Notes: generated by a model not told the origin, from the sequence alone. DNA of 64,000 nt from Typhlomys cinereus (GCA_023101885.1 JALPQD010000225.1:2480001-2544000); one strand, 5' to 3'; positions 1 to 12,010 are shown, counted from the stretch's first letter. Numbers and translations: made by a program.

Positions 1-126
1 CAGGCTCCTGCCCTACTAGGACCAGAAACGCAGGCCACCCGTATTTCAGCCTGGCGTCTATACGTGGGGTCTAGGATCTGAACTCAGGACCTTCTGCCTG
101 CAAGGCAGAGGCCACCTCTCCAGCCC
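1..126 (-). mobile_element. tRNA-derived SINE (young family), truncated by window edge
   Basis: Reverse complement of the head and body of the SINE family best seen at 19220-19533. The tRNA-like head lies at 60-126 (read on the minus strand as a B2/ID-like start with a box A and box B promoter). The 3' part with its CA-rich and A-rich tail lies beyond the left edge. It is non-coding and would be transcribed by RNA polymerase III. The box B region is recognisable but mutated. The short open frames across it are not genes. Confidence 0.85.
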
Positions 127-330
127 CTGAGGTCCACTTTTTAATTAGGTTTTTTGTTTCCTTGATGTTTGAATTTTTTGATTCCTTTTATACTCTGGAC
201 AATAATCCTATATCAGATATATATATGACTGGTAAAAAATTTCCCCCACTCTGGAAGTTGTCTTTTTTCATAATTATATTCTTTTGGGAGAACAGATGCT
301 TTTGAACATTGTGAGATTCCACTTGCACAA
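127..330 (-). mobile_element. L1-A: old L1 ORF2 C-terminal fragment
   Basis: Read on the minus strand this resembles the segment of L1 ORF2 upstream of the C-terminal cysteine region. On the plus strand it matches the same landmarks seen at 2830-2960 (a burst of T-rich sequence, an 'atatcagatat' block, then 'ttgtcttttt...cagatgctt'). It is strongly diverged and has no usable frame. The right boundary is approximate. Confidence 0.55.
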
Positions 331-1129
331 CATGGTTTCTGATTTATAAGGTTTATTGGCACATAACCAAACCAATTATGTATTGTCTCTTGTTGCTTCC
401 TTGATTCAATGATTAGAGTTATGAGTTGGTGAATGAAGACTTCAATCAACATTCATGGTCCACAAAGCCAATTATTACCATGTGAAGGTCCAGGGTTCAA
501 GTTCCTGCTGAGACACCAGCTGCCATGACCTTCATGAACTTTATCTGTTGGGGTGATGCAAGAAAAAGACAGGAGTATAGGAAAAGATGAAAGCAAGTGA
601 TGTGCACAGATCCTGAGGAGGACTAGCAGCAGCCATTTTCCCATGCATTTAAGTTATACAGATAAACTAATGAATACTCTATCAGTAGGTTTCAAGGGCA
701 TTGGGAAAGTAGGGAGTCTGTGAAATTTTATGCAGCATACAATGTGCTCTAAAGAGAAGTGAAAACCAAGCATAAGCAATCTTATCTAGAAGAGAGAAGG
801 AAGCTCTGCCTGAGACAGGTCTCCTTCCAGCTTAGAAGCACACTACCCTGCCAAGGCCATACTTCCCTTTTGAGCTTCAGGGCAAGCCATCTTTGCCAGG
901 CCACAACAACCCGGCCACAACTTTGCTGGTACAGAATCTATTTTATTATGTGGTTTTTTGCCTTCTACAGTGCAGCCACTCTCCACGTCATTCTTTAACA
1001 GAAAATGTTTTCCAACTCCCAGCATACATGATTTGAGTCAGTAGTAGTTTGACATTTAAACCTATCAACCTGACTTGAGAGCCCACACATTTTAATCCTA
1101 ATCTCTTCCTTCTCCTAATGACAGGAAAG
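331..1129. other. Unassigned sequence between L1 copies
   Basis: I see no gene here. Open frames are short, on both strands, and without recognisable domains. A segment near 470-520 has a 'gggttcaagttcc' block that resembles a box B, so a very old tRNA-derived SINE is possible, but the rest of the tRNA-like head is not visible. Confidence 0.4.
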
Positions 1130-1140
1130 CTTGTTTTATT

Positions 1141-2171
1141 GATTTATTTTTTATTATCTCCACTCATACAAACTTAATAGGTACACCGGTTCCCTCCCTC
1201 CCTCCTACTCCCCCCACCCCTCTGCTCGCCCTCCCCTCACCCCTCCTTCCCCACCCCTCAGTGCCACCCCTCCCCCAATCCCCGGAGAATCCTTTAATGT
1301 GCATGCCTGACTGTCCTCTGGGTCCTCCTCTCCCATGACATACAAGGACCCAGCGGCATTTCCCCGAACCCTTTCCTGTGTTCCCCTTAAGCATAGGAAC
1401 ACTATTTTGGCTATCAATCCTTTGCCTCCAAGGATGTTGGTGCTTTTAGCAAATGCTAGACTTGTGGGGACAATAGTGTGTTGGACATTGCGCAGGGCAT
1501 GTAAAGTCCAATTATGATTGTTTCGGCCCTAACTTGTATGGAGTATCTTGCAAATCATTGCTCCTCCCATCCTTGTGCTTACACTCTTACCGCCCCCTCT
1601 TCCGCAAATTTCCCTGAGTTTCAGGATGGGGAGAGATTAGGCTGGCCTAATTCTAGGTGGTTGATATAGAGTCTCTGAAGTTCTGGATTGTGGTTTGTTG
1701 ATTTTCTTTTGCAGTTTTGCTGCTCCTGAAATACCCTTCACTCCATCCTGATGGGCATTGTATGTCACCTCCTGGCCAGAGACAAAAACCTGTTAAACTG
1801 GAGTCTTATTATAAGAGCACATTCAAAGGTAGATATAATAAAAGTAGGAAACCACAGTGACAGAGGGATCAATCACCCATTTGCAAAATGGTTATTTATT
1901 ATCTGCCAGACTATATGCCCTCCCCTTCTGGTGAGATCACACCCCCTCAGTTGTAGATGATCAGGAACGAAAAGTCTGTGAACTTAACCAGATGTCTCAT
2001 TGCTTACTCACGGTCTTTGATGGAGGCCTATTTTCTCCGCTGTTACATGGTCCCCTCTCTCCTTGTTTCTGGTGTGGCCCTCCTACCCCATTCCGCCTGT
2101 CATACTCCTTACAGTTACTGTATTACAGAGATTTATCATTGAGTGTCTCTAGGTGGGCTGGGTGGGTTTGG
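1141..2171 (-). other. L1-B 3' UTR with pyrimidine/purine-rich tract
   Basis: Non-coding tail of L1-B. Near-identical sequence recurs at 29904-30602 and 56568-57590, which fixes it as the 3' UTR of one young L1 subfamily. About 1189-1280 is a long C/T-rich tract on the plus strand, so the L1 RNA strand is G-rich with many G runs and could form quadruplexes, as described for mammalian L1 3' UTRs. The short open frames across it are spurious. Confidence 0.85.
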
Positions 2172-5100
2172 TACTGGGAGCCACCTATTAGGGAGTACAT
2201 ATGGTGCTTAATTTTCTGGGTCTGGGATACTTCACTCAATATAATTGTCTCTAATGACATCCATTTCCCAGCAAATTCCAGTATTCATCATTTTTGATGG
2301 CTGAGTAGTACTCCATTGTATAGATGTACCACAGTTTCCTTATCCACTCGTCAACTGTTGGACATTTGGATTGATTCCATGACTTTGCTATTGTAAAAAG
2401 TGCTGCTATGAATATGGTTGCACTTGTGCTATCGAGGTGGACCTCTGCTGCATGGGGGATTATTCCCAAAAGTGGAATAGCATGGGTCATATGGCATTTC
2501 AATCTTTAATTTCTTTAAGAATCTCCAGACGGCTCGCCAGAGTGGCTGTATGAGCCTGCATTCCCACCAGCAATGTAGGAGAGTTGCCCTCTCTCCACAT
2601 CCTCTCCACCATTTGGTGTTGTTGGTATTGTGGATTTTTGCCATCCTGACCGGGGTGAGATGATATCTCAGGGAAGTTTTGATTTGCATTTCCCTCATGG
2701 CTAAGGAAGTGGAGCATTTTTTCAGATATGTGTTAGACATTTTAATTTCATCCCTGGTAAAGTTTCTTTTAAGTTCCAGGGCCTATTTTATAATTGGGCC
2801 ATTAGTTTCCATGGTGTTTAGTTTTCTAAGTTCTTTGTGCACTCTGTATAATAGACCTCTATCAGATATGTGGTTAGTTAAGATTTTCTCCCATTCTGTG
2901 GGTTGCCTTTGAGCTCATGTTACAATCTCTTTATCTGAACAGAAGCTCTTTATTTTCACAAGATCCCAACTGTTGAGAGTTGGTAGCAGTGACTGTGCCA
3001 TTGGATGTCTGTTTAGGAACTGTTGGCCTAGCCCAATCAGCTCAAGGGAATTCCCTACTCTTTCAACAATGGTTTTTATAGACTCTGGCCTTAAATCAAG
3101 GTCCTTGATCCATTTGGAATTAAGTCTTCTACAAGGTGACAAGTACGGGTCCAGTTTTAATCTTGTACATGTGGAGATCCAGTTTTGCCAGCACCATTTG
3201 TTGAAGATACTGTTCTTTTTCCATTGGAGTTTTTGGGCATCTTTGTCAAAGACCAAATGGCTGTAGATTTGTGGGCTTATATCTGGGTCTTCAAGCCTTA
3301 TCCATTGATCTGTGTGTCTATTTTTGAGCCAGTACCAGGCTGTTTTTACAACTATGGATTTGTAGTATAGACTAAAGTTTGGTATGGTGATATCTCCAGC
3401 AGTGTTTTTGTTACTCAGGATTATCTTTGCTATCCTGGGTCTTTTGTGGCTCCATATGAATTTTGAGATTGTTTGGTCAACTTCTTTAAAGAATTGCTTT
3501 GGAATTTTAATTGGTATAGCATTGAATATGTATATTACCTTTGGTAGGATGGTCATTTTTACGATGTTGATTCTACCAATCCAGGAACACAGGAGGTCTT
3601 TCCACCTTCTGGTGTCTTCTGCAATTTCTTTCTTGAGGGTTTTAAAGTTTTCATTGTAAAGGTTTTTTTACTTCCTTGGTTAGGTTTATACCAAGGTATT
3701 TCATTTTTTTAGGGGCTATAGTAAATGGGATTGTTTCTCTCAGGGCTTTTTCACTTCTTTCATTCTGGGCATATAGGAAAGCCACTGATTTTTGTACATT
3801 TATTTTGTATCCTATTACCCTGCTGAACTTCTCGATTAGTTCCTGGAGTTTTCTGGTGGAGTTTTGGGGATCATTCAGGAATAAGATCATGTCATCTGCA
3901 GATAGGGACAGCTTGACTTCTTCCTTGCCGATTCTAATCCCTTTTATGTCCCTTTATTGTCTTATGGCTTCAGCTAAGACTTCAAGTACAATATTGAATA
4001 GAAGTAGTGAGAGTGGACAGCCTTGTCTAGTTCCTGATCGAACTGGGAATGCTTCCAGTTTTTCCCTATTGAGTATAATCCTTGCTATAGGCTTGTTGTA
4101 TACTGCTTTTATTATATTGATAAAGGTTCCTTCCATTCCTACTGTCTCTAGCGTTTTGATCATAAAAGGCTGTTGGATCTTGTCAAAAGCTTTTTCTGCA
4201 TCTATTGAGAGTATCATGTGGTCTTGGACTTTGGACTGGTTTACATGATGAATTACATTTATTGATTTGCGTATGTTGAACCAACCTTGTGTGCCGGGAA
4301 TAAGCCTACTTGGTCCCCGTGAATGATCTTTTTAATATGTTTTTGAATCCGATTTGCTAAGACTTTATTGAGAATCTCTGCATCTGTGTTCATCAGAGAG
4401 ATTGGCCTATAGTTTTCTTTTTTAAGTGTATATTCATTAGGTTTTGGAATTAAAACGATATTAGCTTCATAGAAGGACTTTGGTAGTGTTCCTTCCTTTG
4501 CTATTTGTTGGAACAGTTTAAGGAGTATTGGTGTTATTAACTCCTTAGATGTCTGGTCGAACTCTATGCTGAATCCATCTGGTCCAGAACATTTTTTGCT
4601 GGGAAGACTCGAGATTACTTCCTCAATTTCCTTATATGTTATAGGACTATTTAAATAATTCACAACTTCCTGATTTAATTTAGGTAAGTTGTGTTTACTT
4701 AGGAATTCATCCATCTCTTTTTTGTTGTCATATTTCACAGAGTACAAGTTTTTGAAATATGATGTTATAATTCTCTGGATTTCTTGGGTATCAGTAGTGA
4801 TAACTCCATTTTCATTTCTAATTTTGTTAATTTGGATTTTCTCTCTCTTGCTTTTGGTTAATTTAGCTAGGGATGTATCAATCTTATTGATTTTTTTCAT
4901 AGAACCAGCTTTTTGACTGGTTAATTTTCTCTATCATTTTCCTAATCTCAATTTCATATATTTCTCCCCTTATTTTGCTAATCTCCTCTCTTCTACTGCT
5001 TTTGCAATCAGATTGCTCTAGTTTTTCTAAAGCTTTTAAATTATTATTATTATTATTATTATTCAACTGTGTGCATGTGCAGTGTGTATGCGTGCACGCG

Positions 5101-6320
5101 TGTGTGCGTCTGTGTGTGTGTGTGTCTGTGTATGTGTAGAACCATGGACGAATTCGCGAACCACCATGGGCGTCTCCACGTCCTTCTGCCCAGAGATTCA
5201 CAGGCTCCACCCTATCAGGACCAGAAGCGCGGGCCGCCCCCACTTCTGCCTGGCGTCTATACGTGGGATCTGGGATCTGAACTCAGGACCTTCCGCCTCC
5301 AAGGCGGAGGCTTAACCCCTGAGCCAGCTCTCCAGCCCCGTAGTTTTTCTAAAGCTTTTTGCTGCATTGTTAAGTTGTTTATTTCTGATGTTTCCATTTT
5401 TTTGATGTAGGCATTAAGAGCTATGAACTTACCTCTTAGGATAGCTTTCATTGTGTCCCAGAGATTTTGGTAAGTTGTATTTTCGTTATCGTTCACTTTC
5501 AGGAAATCTTGAATTTCCTTTTTAATTTCTTCCTGAATCCAGTTCTCATTCAGCATCATAGTGTTAAGTTTCCAGGAGTTAGTGTATTTTCTGTCTTTTG
5601 CTGTGTTGTGAATGTCCAGCTTTAGGCCATGGTGGTCTGATAGGACACAGGCTAGAATTTCAAGTTTCCTGTATATGTGGAGATTCATTTTGTGGCCCAA
5701 TATGTCATCTATTTTGGAGAAAGTTCCATATGCTGCTGAGAAAAATGTGTATTCTTTGGTACGTGGATGAAAAGTTCGATAGAGATCTGTAAGGCCCGTT
5801 TCTTTAAGGGCTTGATTAAGTTCCAAAGTGTCCCTGTTAAGCTTTTGACCTGTTGATCTATCCCATGTTGAGAGGGCAGTGTTGAAATCCCCAAGAATTA
5901 TCGTTTGGGGGTTGCTTTCTCCCTTTAGACGCGTAGGATTTTCTTAATGAATGTGGAGGGGCCCGTATTGGGTGCATATATGTTTAGTATTGTGAATTCT
6001 TCCTGGTGAATTGTACCTGTTACTAAAATGTAGTATACATCTGTGTCTCTTATGATTTTTTTGTCTTTGAAGTCCACGTTGTCCGACAGCATAATGCCTA
6101 CCCCTGCCTGTTTCCTAGACCCATTAGCTTTCAGAATTTTTGACCAGCCTTTTATTTTTAGGATGTGCCTATCTTTTGTGGTGAGATGAGTTTCCTGAAG
6201 GCAGCAGATTGATGGGTTGTGTTTTTTAATCCAAGTTTGTAATCTGTGACTCTTAATCAGTGAGTTAAGCCCATTGACATTTAGTGTTATAATGGAGAAA
6301 TTATTTTTAATTCTGGACAT
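2172..6320 (-). pseudogene. L1-B ORF2 (endonuclease/reverse transcriptase), broken
   Basis: Remnant of the L1 replicase, which nicks target DNA and reverse-transcribes L1 (and SINE) RNA at the nick. The start at 6320 opens an APE-like endonuclease whose key residues are visible: N14 in 'LNVNGL', E43 in 'LQETHL', 'NIYAPN', and later 'LSDHHGLKLD' in another frame. The reverse transcriptase follows: 'YRPISLMN' and 'GDQVGLFPA' (4900-4259), '[13 protein letters not shown]' and 'TRQGCPLS' (4217-3954). The active-site motif at 3891-3902 reads SADD where active L1s have FADD. The C-terminal cysteine/histidine region ('LLHCWWEC') lies near 2600. The protein is split over about nine open segments by frameshifts and stops, and a SINE interrupts it at 5038-5340. 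The normal stop near 2172 is also altered. Confidence 0.9.
5038..5340 (-). mobile_element. tRNA-derived SINE inserted in L1-B ORF2
   Basis: Complete young-family SINE in reverse orientation. A (TTA)n/TG-rich stretch on the left is the reverse of its CA-rich, A-rich tail. The tRNA-like head ends at about 5336. It is bracketed by a perfect 19-bp target-site duplication (tagtttttctaaagctttt) at 5019-5037 and 5341-5359. The duplicated sequence is L1-B ORF2, so the SINE arrived after L1-B. It points the same way as its L1 host. Confidence 0.95.
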
Positions 6321-6389
6321 TTTTTATGTTTAGTGGATTTTGTAAGCATGTTGTTTGACATTTAGGTTTTGGTGGTATTATACTTCCCT

Positions 6390-7327
6390 TCTGTCCTCTT
6401 GGATATGCTTGTTCTTTTCTTCAAGTTTGAGTATCATTTCTAGCATTTTTTGAAGGCCTGGTTTGGTAGACATGTATCCCTTCAAGTTGTCTTTGTGCTA
6501 AAAAATTTTTCTTTCTCCCTCGATCATGACAGATAGTTTTGCCGGGTATATCAGTCTGGGTTGGCATTTTTGCTCATTTAATACTTGAAGTACGTCTCTC
6601 CAAGCTCTTCTTGCTTTTACTGTTTCCATTGAGAAGTCATTTGCTATTTTAATAGGTTTACCTTTAAAAGTGACTTGCTTTTTTTCTCTTGAAGCTCTCA
6701 GCACCTTTTTTTTGTCTTGAATGTGGAGTGTTTTGACTATTATTTGCTGTGGCAATTTTCTATTTTGGTCATATCTGTTTGGAGTGCGAAATGCCTCTTG
6801 TATTTGGATGGGCCTCTCATTCTTCAATTAAGGGAAGTTTTCATTTATGATAATTTGAAAAATTTGCGCAGGTGTGGTATTTTGAGATTCTTGCTCTGGT
6901 ATTCCATGAATGCGCATGTCAGGCTTCTTCAGGGTGTCCCATATCTCTTGAATATTCCTCTCAAGTATCTTTTTGGCTTTAACAATCTCTTCCATTGAGC
7001 TGGTTAATTCTCCCATTTTGTCTTCAAGATCTGAAATTCTATTTTCTGCTTCGTTAGTTCTGCTGATAAGACTCTGTTGAGCTTTGGGTTGAAAATAGCT
7101 TGTCTGTTAGTTCAGTTTTAAACTCTGCTTGAGTCTGTTTTAACTGGTCTATGCCTATTTTTGTTTCTTGACTTTCTTTGAAAGTCGTTGTCTTGGGTCT
7201 GGCTTTCTTGGCTGTTTTCTGTAAATTTGTCCTGGTTGGAATCCATCATTAAGGGGTTAATTCTTTCAGTGGATGATTGGTCTTCTTGGGTTTTGTTTCT
7301 CATGGATCTGCACTTTGACTTGGGCAT
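6390..7327 (-). pseudogene. L1-B ORF1 (RNA-binding chaperone), frameshifted
   Basis: Remnant of the L1 ORF1 protein, which in the family trimerises through a coiled coil and coats L1 RNA. The likely start is the ATG at 7327 on the minus strand: it opens a lysine/arginine-rich, serine/glutamine-rich leader (MPKSKCRSMRNK...) just downstream of the 5' UTR. The frame then breaks. A second piece (7016-6828) has the end of the coiled coil and the motif 'MRIHGIPE', which begins the RNA-recognition-like domain. A third piece (6827-6498) carries the C-terminal domain with 'RRAWRDVLQVLNE' and 'YPAKLS'. A premature stop follows 'GERKIF'. At least two frameshifts and one stop make it non-functional. The C-terminal limit is approximate because the frame is lost. 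Confidence 0.85.
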
Positions 7328-8080
7328 TGTTGTTTTGTCTTCTAGGGCTTTTCAATTTTTGTGTGTTTTTTACTGATTTAGTTTGTATTCCTACACTTGG
7401 GCAATTATTACTAGTGCTTGCCTTGGGGTTGGGTATGTTTGTCTTTTATTATTATTTTTCCTAGTTGAGGCTGTTAGGTTGTTAGTACATCAATTAAGTC
7501 AGGTTAAGTAGACAAGGAGTGAATATTAGTATGCTAGTGCACTTTTACGATGTAGTATCTGGTGATATGTGAGGGTGAGTGGTATGATCCCTGGAGTTGT
7601 GTTTTTGGGGTGGCTTTATGGAAAAGTTAATCTATAGTGATTAATATTAGAAAGGAACTGTAAGGTGAAAAAAAAGGAGGTTTACTTATCTTTGGGCTGG
7701 ATGTGTAGAATCTCTCCCATGTGATAGGATGATTGTAGAGGTTTACAGATGTATGGCCTTTGACTCTTAGAACTTTGAGTTTTCTTTGGACTCTATTGAA
7801 TTCTGAATAGCAGTGTGTCTTCTGTAGACCACGTGCGTGGGTCCCTGGTGGGCCAGAGAGGCAGAGGGGCTGATGTTGATGGCAGAATTCTTCACCCTGG
7901 ACCTGGGACTTGGCTTAGTGTCCCACCCAAGCTCCAGGGATGGAGGAAAGTGAGCATGTCCTGTCCAGTTGGGCAGACAGGCAGGTGGGAGGGAGAAAGA
8001 AGCCTTAGGCCTGGGGCCTGGGGCGACCTGGGCAGGGCTGGGCGGGGACTCACCTGGGGGCCTGGCAGAGCGGGGAGCCA
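7328..8080 (-). promoter_or_regulatory. L1-B 5' UTR (internal promoter region)
   Basis: Sequence upstream of ORF1 in the L1 direction. The outer part (about 7810-8080) is clearly more GC-rich than the surroundings and contains many G/C runs and several CpGs, as L1 promoters do. The inner part is AT-rich. I cannot identify monomer repeats of the mouse type. The assignment rests on position between ORF1 and the candidate target duplication. Confidence 0.7.
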
Positions 8081-8164
8081 CTTGTTTTACTTATTAGTAT
8101 AAAACAAGTACATTTTTCTTCTTCTAGAAGCTTCCTTTATATATTTTTTCTTTCTTACGTGTTA

Positions 8165-8395
8165 CTCAGAATTGAGCTTATGACCATAGGCATGCAGGAC
8201 AAGAACTTTACCTCTGAGTTATAGTTTCAGCTGTTTGTTTTTCACTTTTTAAATTTTGAGGAAAAGTCTTGCATAGACTGGTCCTGAACTTGCAATCAAT
8301 CCTTTTGTCTCTTTCGCCCAGTAGCTAGGATGGCAAGACTATACCACCACAGCTATCTCTCATGTTACATTCTCCAACTTCCTTGGCTCCTGAGC
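8165..8395 (-). mobile_element. Old B1/ID-type composite SINE
   Basis: Reversed and diverged. About 8240-8390 resembles the reverse complement of B1 ('gactggtcctgaacttgcaatcaatcc', then a 'ccaccaca' end). The segment at 8170-8235 resembles the reverse complement of an ID-like tRNA-derived unit. This order matches B1-dID type dimers known from rodents. Boundaries are approximate. Confidence 0.55.
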
Positions 8396-11300
8396 TCAAA
8401 TGATTCTATTTCAGTTTATCAAATATCTAGGACCACGGGCCATGACCATACTTCTGGCCTGGATTTTCATGTTTTCCCTACATTCCAAGTCCTCCTTACA
8501 CTAGAAGTCCATTTTCTATAAATGCGGTTAAGGACTCAGGTCATTAAGCCTTCCGAGCTATCTCATGCATTATTTCTTGGAACAAGCGTATTCTAAAGAC
8601 TTTTCTGCAGAAGGAAACCCAAAGATGAAAAGTACCAATTAGAGAACACAGAGCCTTGGGGCCCAGGCTGAAAAAACTTGGGAAGTGTTATATTTAGGCA
8701 GAGATTGACCTGTAGTCTTCTTGAATGGGGATTGAAGACATTAATCAGCACCATCTGTCATTCTCACACAAAGCCGACTCTCCAGTGAGAAGTTAGCCAT
8801 TGTCCTTCACACTGTGGGGACCCTTCTCCCTCATCCCATGGCAGGTGTTTGAAAGTATGAGAGGCCCCCAGTACCTGGAGAGTATTGTGGTTGTGGAGAC
8901 ACCAAGCCTTGGTATTTGGCAGGGGGAGTGTGAGTGGGGTTAGGGGGAGGTTCGACAATCTGATCATTGGGCAAGGAAATGAGGTTTAGAGATTCTCTGT
9001 AATAGAACTGACAGCTGTAACCACCATAGTCATGTTGGGAGTGCCAAGACATCTGCTGAAGAGATTGAAATTAACAGGCTAGCCTTTTACCCTCCAGGCA
9101 GATAAACACTGCTGTGCTTGCACTACCCATGTGCCCAGCAAACTCTCTAGTTCATGAAATCAGCCCGTGATAAGAAGACAGACTTCAGCCCAGGTTTCTG
9201 GAAACAGCAGACTGACTATAGCTGAGAAGAATCCATAGGGTGTGATGTGACTCCACGAAACAAAGCACTGGGCAGATGGGCCAGTCTGACTTTCTGAGTC
9301 AGGAGCATAACTGGACTTCAAGGCGATGCCGACAAAGCAGTGAGGGACAGTTGTATGGCGTCGCATCCCATTCAGCCTGTAGCAGCTACTCTACAAGGTT
9401 GCTGATAAAATCATGACAAAACAGCTTAAAGGAACAAGGGGCTTCATTTTCTGTTATGACAGTCTGATTACAGTTCCTTGTCCAGCTTGGCAGGAGAGCC
9501 CACACCAACACCAACCCAGCAGAGGGAGCTGGCCAAATCATATCCACACAATAGCTGAAAGAGGGACAATTCTCACTTCCAGACCAGCGTGTCTGACCAA
9601 GTATACAGGAGAACTCCAACTTTCTCAAACAGTTATTCGCCTGATTAGGGACTGGTCTGCCCACCATGAGCTGGGTCTTCCCTATCAACTAGACAATCTC
9701 TTGCAGGTTCGCACTGGTCTGAACTACTAATTCTGTGCAAATATGATCTGAGCTCTAACTCTCAACTGTGAAGCTGATACCTCTAACTATGGCACAGCCT
9801 CAAGTCAGGGCATTTTCTGGAGCTGGATGAGTCCTGCAGACTGGGGCCAACATGCTAAATTGTCTACAAGAATGAGAAGGACTGTCAGCTTCTCTAGTGC
9901 TAGTACCCAGCAGGGTGTTTGGATTGCCAAGTCTCTGAGGAAAGACACACTCATCAGAAATTCAAAGCAGTTTCCAAAAGGTAAATCCTATCATTTCTCA
10001 TCTCTGTTCTAACCTCACCAGCTGTTATTTCCTCTTCTCGTTTCTGCCCTTACATCCAGAGGAGAACTTTCTTTGCCATCAGCTGAAGCTGGATATAATT
10101 TTGAAACAGGGTAATAAATAGAAAGCTGGCTAATTCTGAGGAGCATAGCAGAGTCCCATGAACATGTAGACATATAGACATTAGAAGTGCGGCCAGTCAG
10201 TACTCAGAATAAAGCAGTCCAGTAAAGAAAATTCTGGCCACAGAGCTTTAGTCATTTATAAAGAAGTCTGTTGCTGCAAATATAGATGTTGTAAGGTCAC
10301 AGAAAAAATAGTAACATCAAGAATTGAGTAAAAAACAGTGTGATTGAGCAGTGACAGAAAACTTCATAAATTTGTTTATAGAAAGAAATCAGAAATCATA
10401 AACTTCAAATATTAACTAAGATTCCCAAGCACAGTGTAAAAGTGAAGGCCAAGTTTTCTTTGCTGCTATTGTATGAAGTTCAATATTGCACCTTTAGACA
10501 AGTGATATTCTACTAGTAACACAGAGGGTAGGATGATCACACGTGTTCCTGTAGGCAAACCTTACCCCTACTCTGTCACGTCCTGTGCCAACCAGGCTGG
10601 TAGACAAGGTCCCAACCTGGGGAAGAACTTCAAGAAAGTGCCTTCTGGAAAAGGGATATGGCTTATTTTGAAATAAATAATAAAGATATGATACATATGG
10701 GAGTTGTCAGACTTGCAGCCTGCTCTATAGAATGGGCAGTTGCTAAGGGACTGAGGAGTTACTTAGGACCACTCCCCTTAGAGTGTTGCCTCTTTGACAG
10801 ACAAGTTCCTCTCTTTTTGTGATTGTGTGTGCCTCCTATCTCTGCCAGAGGAGTTCTTCCCTTTTTTGTGGATTGGGAGCTCTCTTATCTTTTCCCAGGC
10901 CTCCTTTTTTGTTTTTTCCCCAAAAACTAACTAGAATATCACCTCCCTCTAGGTTCCTGCTTCCGGAACTACAGATGTCAAGTAATTTGCTTTAAGTCTT
11001 TTGTTGCCTAAATAAATATCAAGCTTGCCTTTAACTTTAAATTAAAATTCTAACTAGAAATTTTATGTCCAATCATACACAGTAAACAGGCTTGTTAGCC
11101 AGAATGTGTACATTGAATGTAGAGAAATTAGAGAACAATTTCAAGAGTCCTAAAACATAGATAGAATTCCCTAAAAATATGACTCTTTGTGAAATTAATT
11201 TAGAAATTCTACATATATGAGACTATGCCATCTGTTCACTAAAATTAGTACACAACTATTTCTTATAAAACACATAGTTAATAGAAAATAATAATGATTC

Positions 11301-11648
11301 CTAAAATTAACACACAACTATTTCTTATAGAACACATGAGTTAATAAAAAGAATAAATAAATAAAATAAATCCTAATATAGTTCTTACCATTCTAACAAT
11401 ATAAGCCAGCTTATATGATAATAGCCAGAATCTAATATCCTCAAAAATAAAAAATTAATGTATAATATACGCCCCCTCCAACAGATTCACCTTTACCATT
11501 TACAAGATATAACACAAATTAATAAGGAATTCAATCTTAGTGTATTTTAACCAAACCTCAAATGAAGTCTTTGTTAAATACAATAATACAGACTTAGACC
11601 CTGTGACTGTTTAGTGAAATATTGTAAGGTAGATAAATTTAGAGAGAC
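8396..11648. other. Unassigned sequence, no gene recognised
   Basis: About 3.2 kb with only short open frames (up to about 105 codons at 9413-9730) and no recognisable protein motif. About 10540-11040 has features of an old LTR (pyrimidine-rich middle, then 'aaataaatatcaagc' as a possible polyadenylation signal near 11011), but I cannot define its ends. AT content rises after 11040. Confidence 0.4.
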
Positions 11649-12010
11649 TGAGGGGCTGGGAAAAACCTGTTGGAGGGCTGGGAAAAAACCATTTGTAAGG
11701 CTGGGAAAAAAACTGTTAAGATGTGATAAGGATTTGTTTGTGTCTCACCCTTAAACAATGGGTTAAATTCTTAAAGAATGTTTATTCTAAAGGTGATTCC
11801 TGCTGATTAGAAGGATACTGTCTGTCTGCAGGTGCAGGATTCTCTACCCCCAAATTTTTTAGTATAAAGGCTGTTACAATATTATAATAAATGGATTCAG
11901 ATTCACCCAGCCCAGAGAGTTGTGTGTGTTTCTGTTTCTCATTCACCGAAGCCTTGACCATCTTGTCGAGGGGAGCCTGGATTCGAGGTTGTGGCGCTTG
12001 GACTGCAACA
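11649..12010 (+). mobile_element. Probable solo LTR
   Basis: About 360 bp starting TG and ending CA. It contains an LTR-like order of signals: three tandem copies of a 'ggctgggaaaaa' motif (11655-11711), a TATA box (tataaa, 11863-11868), a polyadenylation signal (aataaa, 11886-11891) and a pyrimidine-rich U5-like segment. No target duplication is evident at these ends, and neither a primer-binding site nor coding remnants follow, so the exact ends are uncertain. The family is not identified. Confidence 0.5.

Larger units (their letters stand above)
1139..8080 (-). mobile_element. L1-B: nearly full-length L1 retrotransposon
   Basis: An almost complete minus-strand LINE-1. In its own direction it has a GC-rich 5' UTR (8080-7328), ORF1 (7327-about 6390), a short spacer, ORF2 (6320-about 2172), a 3' UTR with a purine-rich tract, and an A-rich end near 1139. 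A 9-bp direct repeat (cttgtttta) sits at 1130-1138 and 8081-8089 and is the best target-site duplication candidate. Without the SINE inserted at 5038-5340 the element is about 6.6 kb, a normal full length for rodent L1. Both ORFs carry several frameshifts and stops, so the copy is dead. Its coding regions still align well with other L1s, so it is younger than L1-D, L1-F and L1-H. Confidence 0.92.

Noticed and set aside
1164..1417. Glycine-rich minus-strand frames (also 29915-30247 and 56574-56801)
   Set aside because: They translate the G-rich tract of L1 3' UTRs and recur at each young L1 tail.
3676..4248. 190-codon plus-strand open frame
   Set aside because: It is the antisense shadow of the L1-B reverse transcriptase region.
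5069..5410. Open frames across SINE bodies giving similar proline- and glycine-rich peptides
   Set aside because: The peptides are similar at 5069-5410 and 27082-27432 because the SINE is repeated. There is no start context or conservation of frame.
9413..9730. 105-codon frames on both strands around 9386-9730
   Set aside because: No domain, no codon bias I can see and both strands open over the same stretch. Possibly an old repeat, but I could not support a family.
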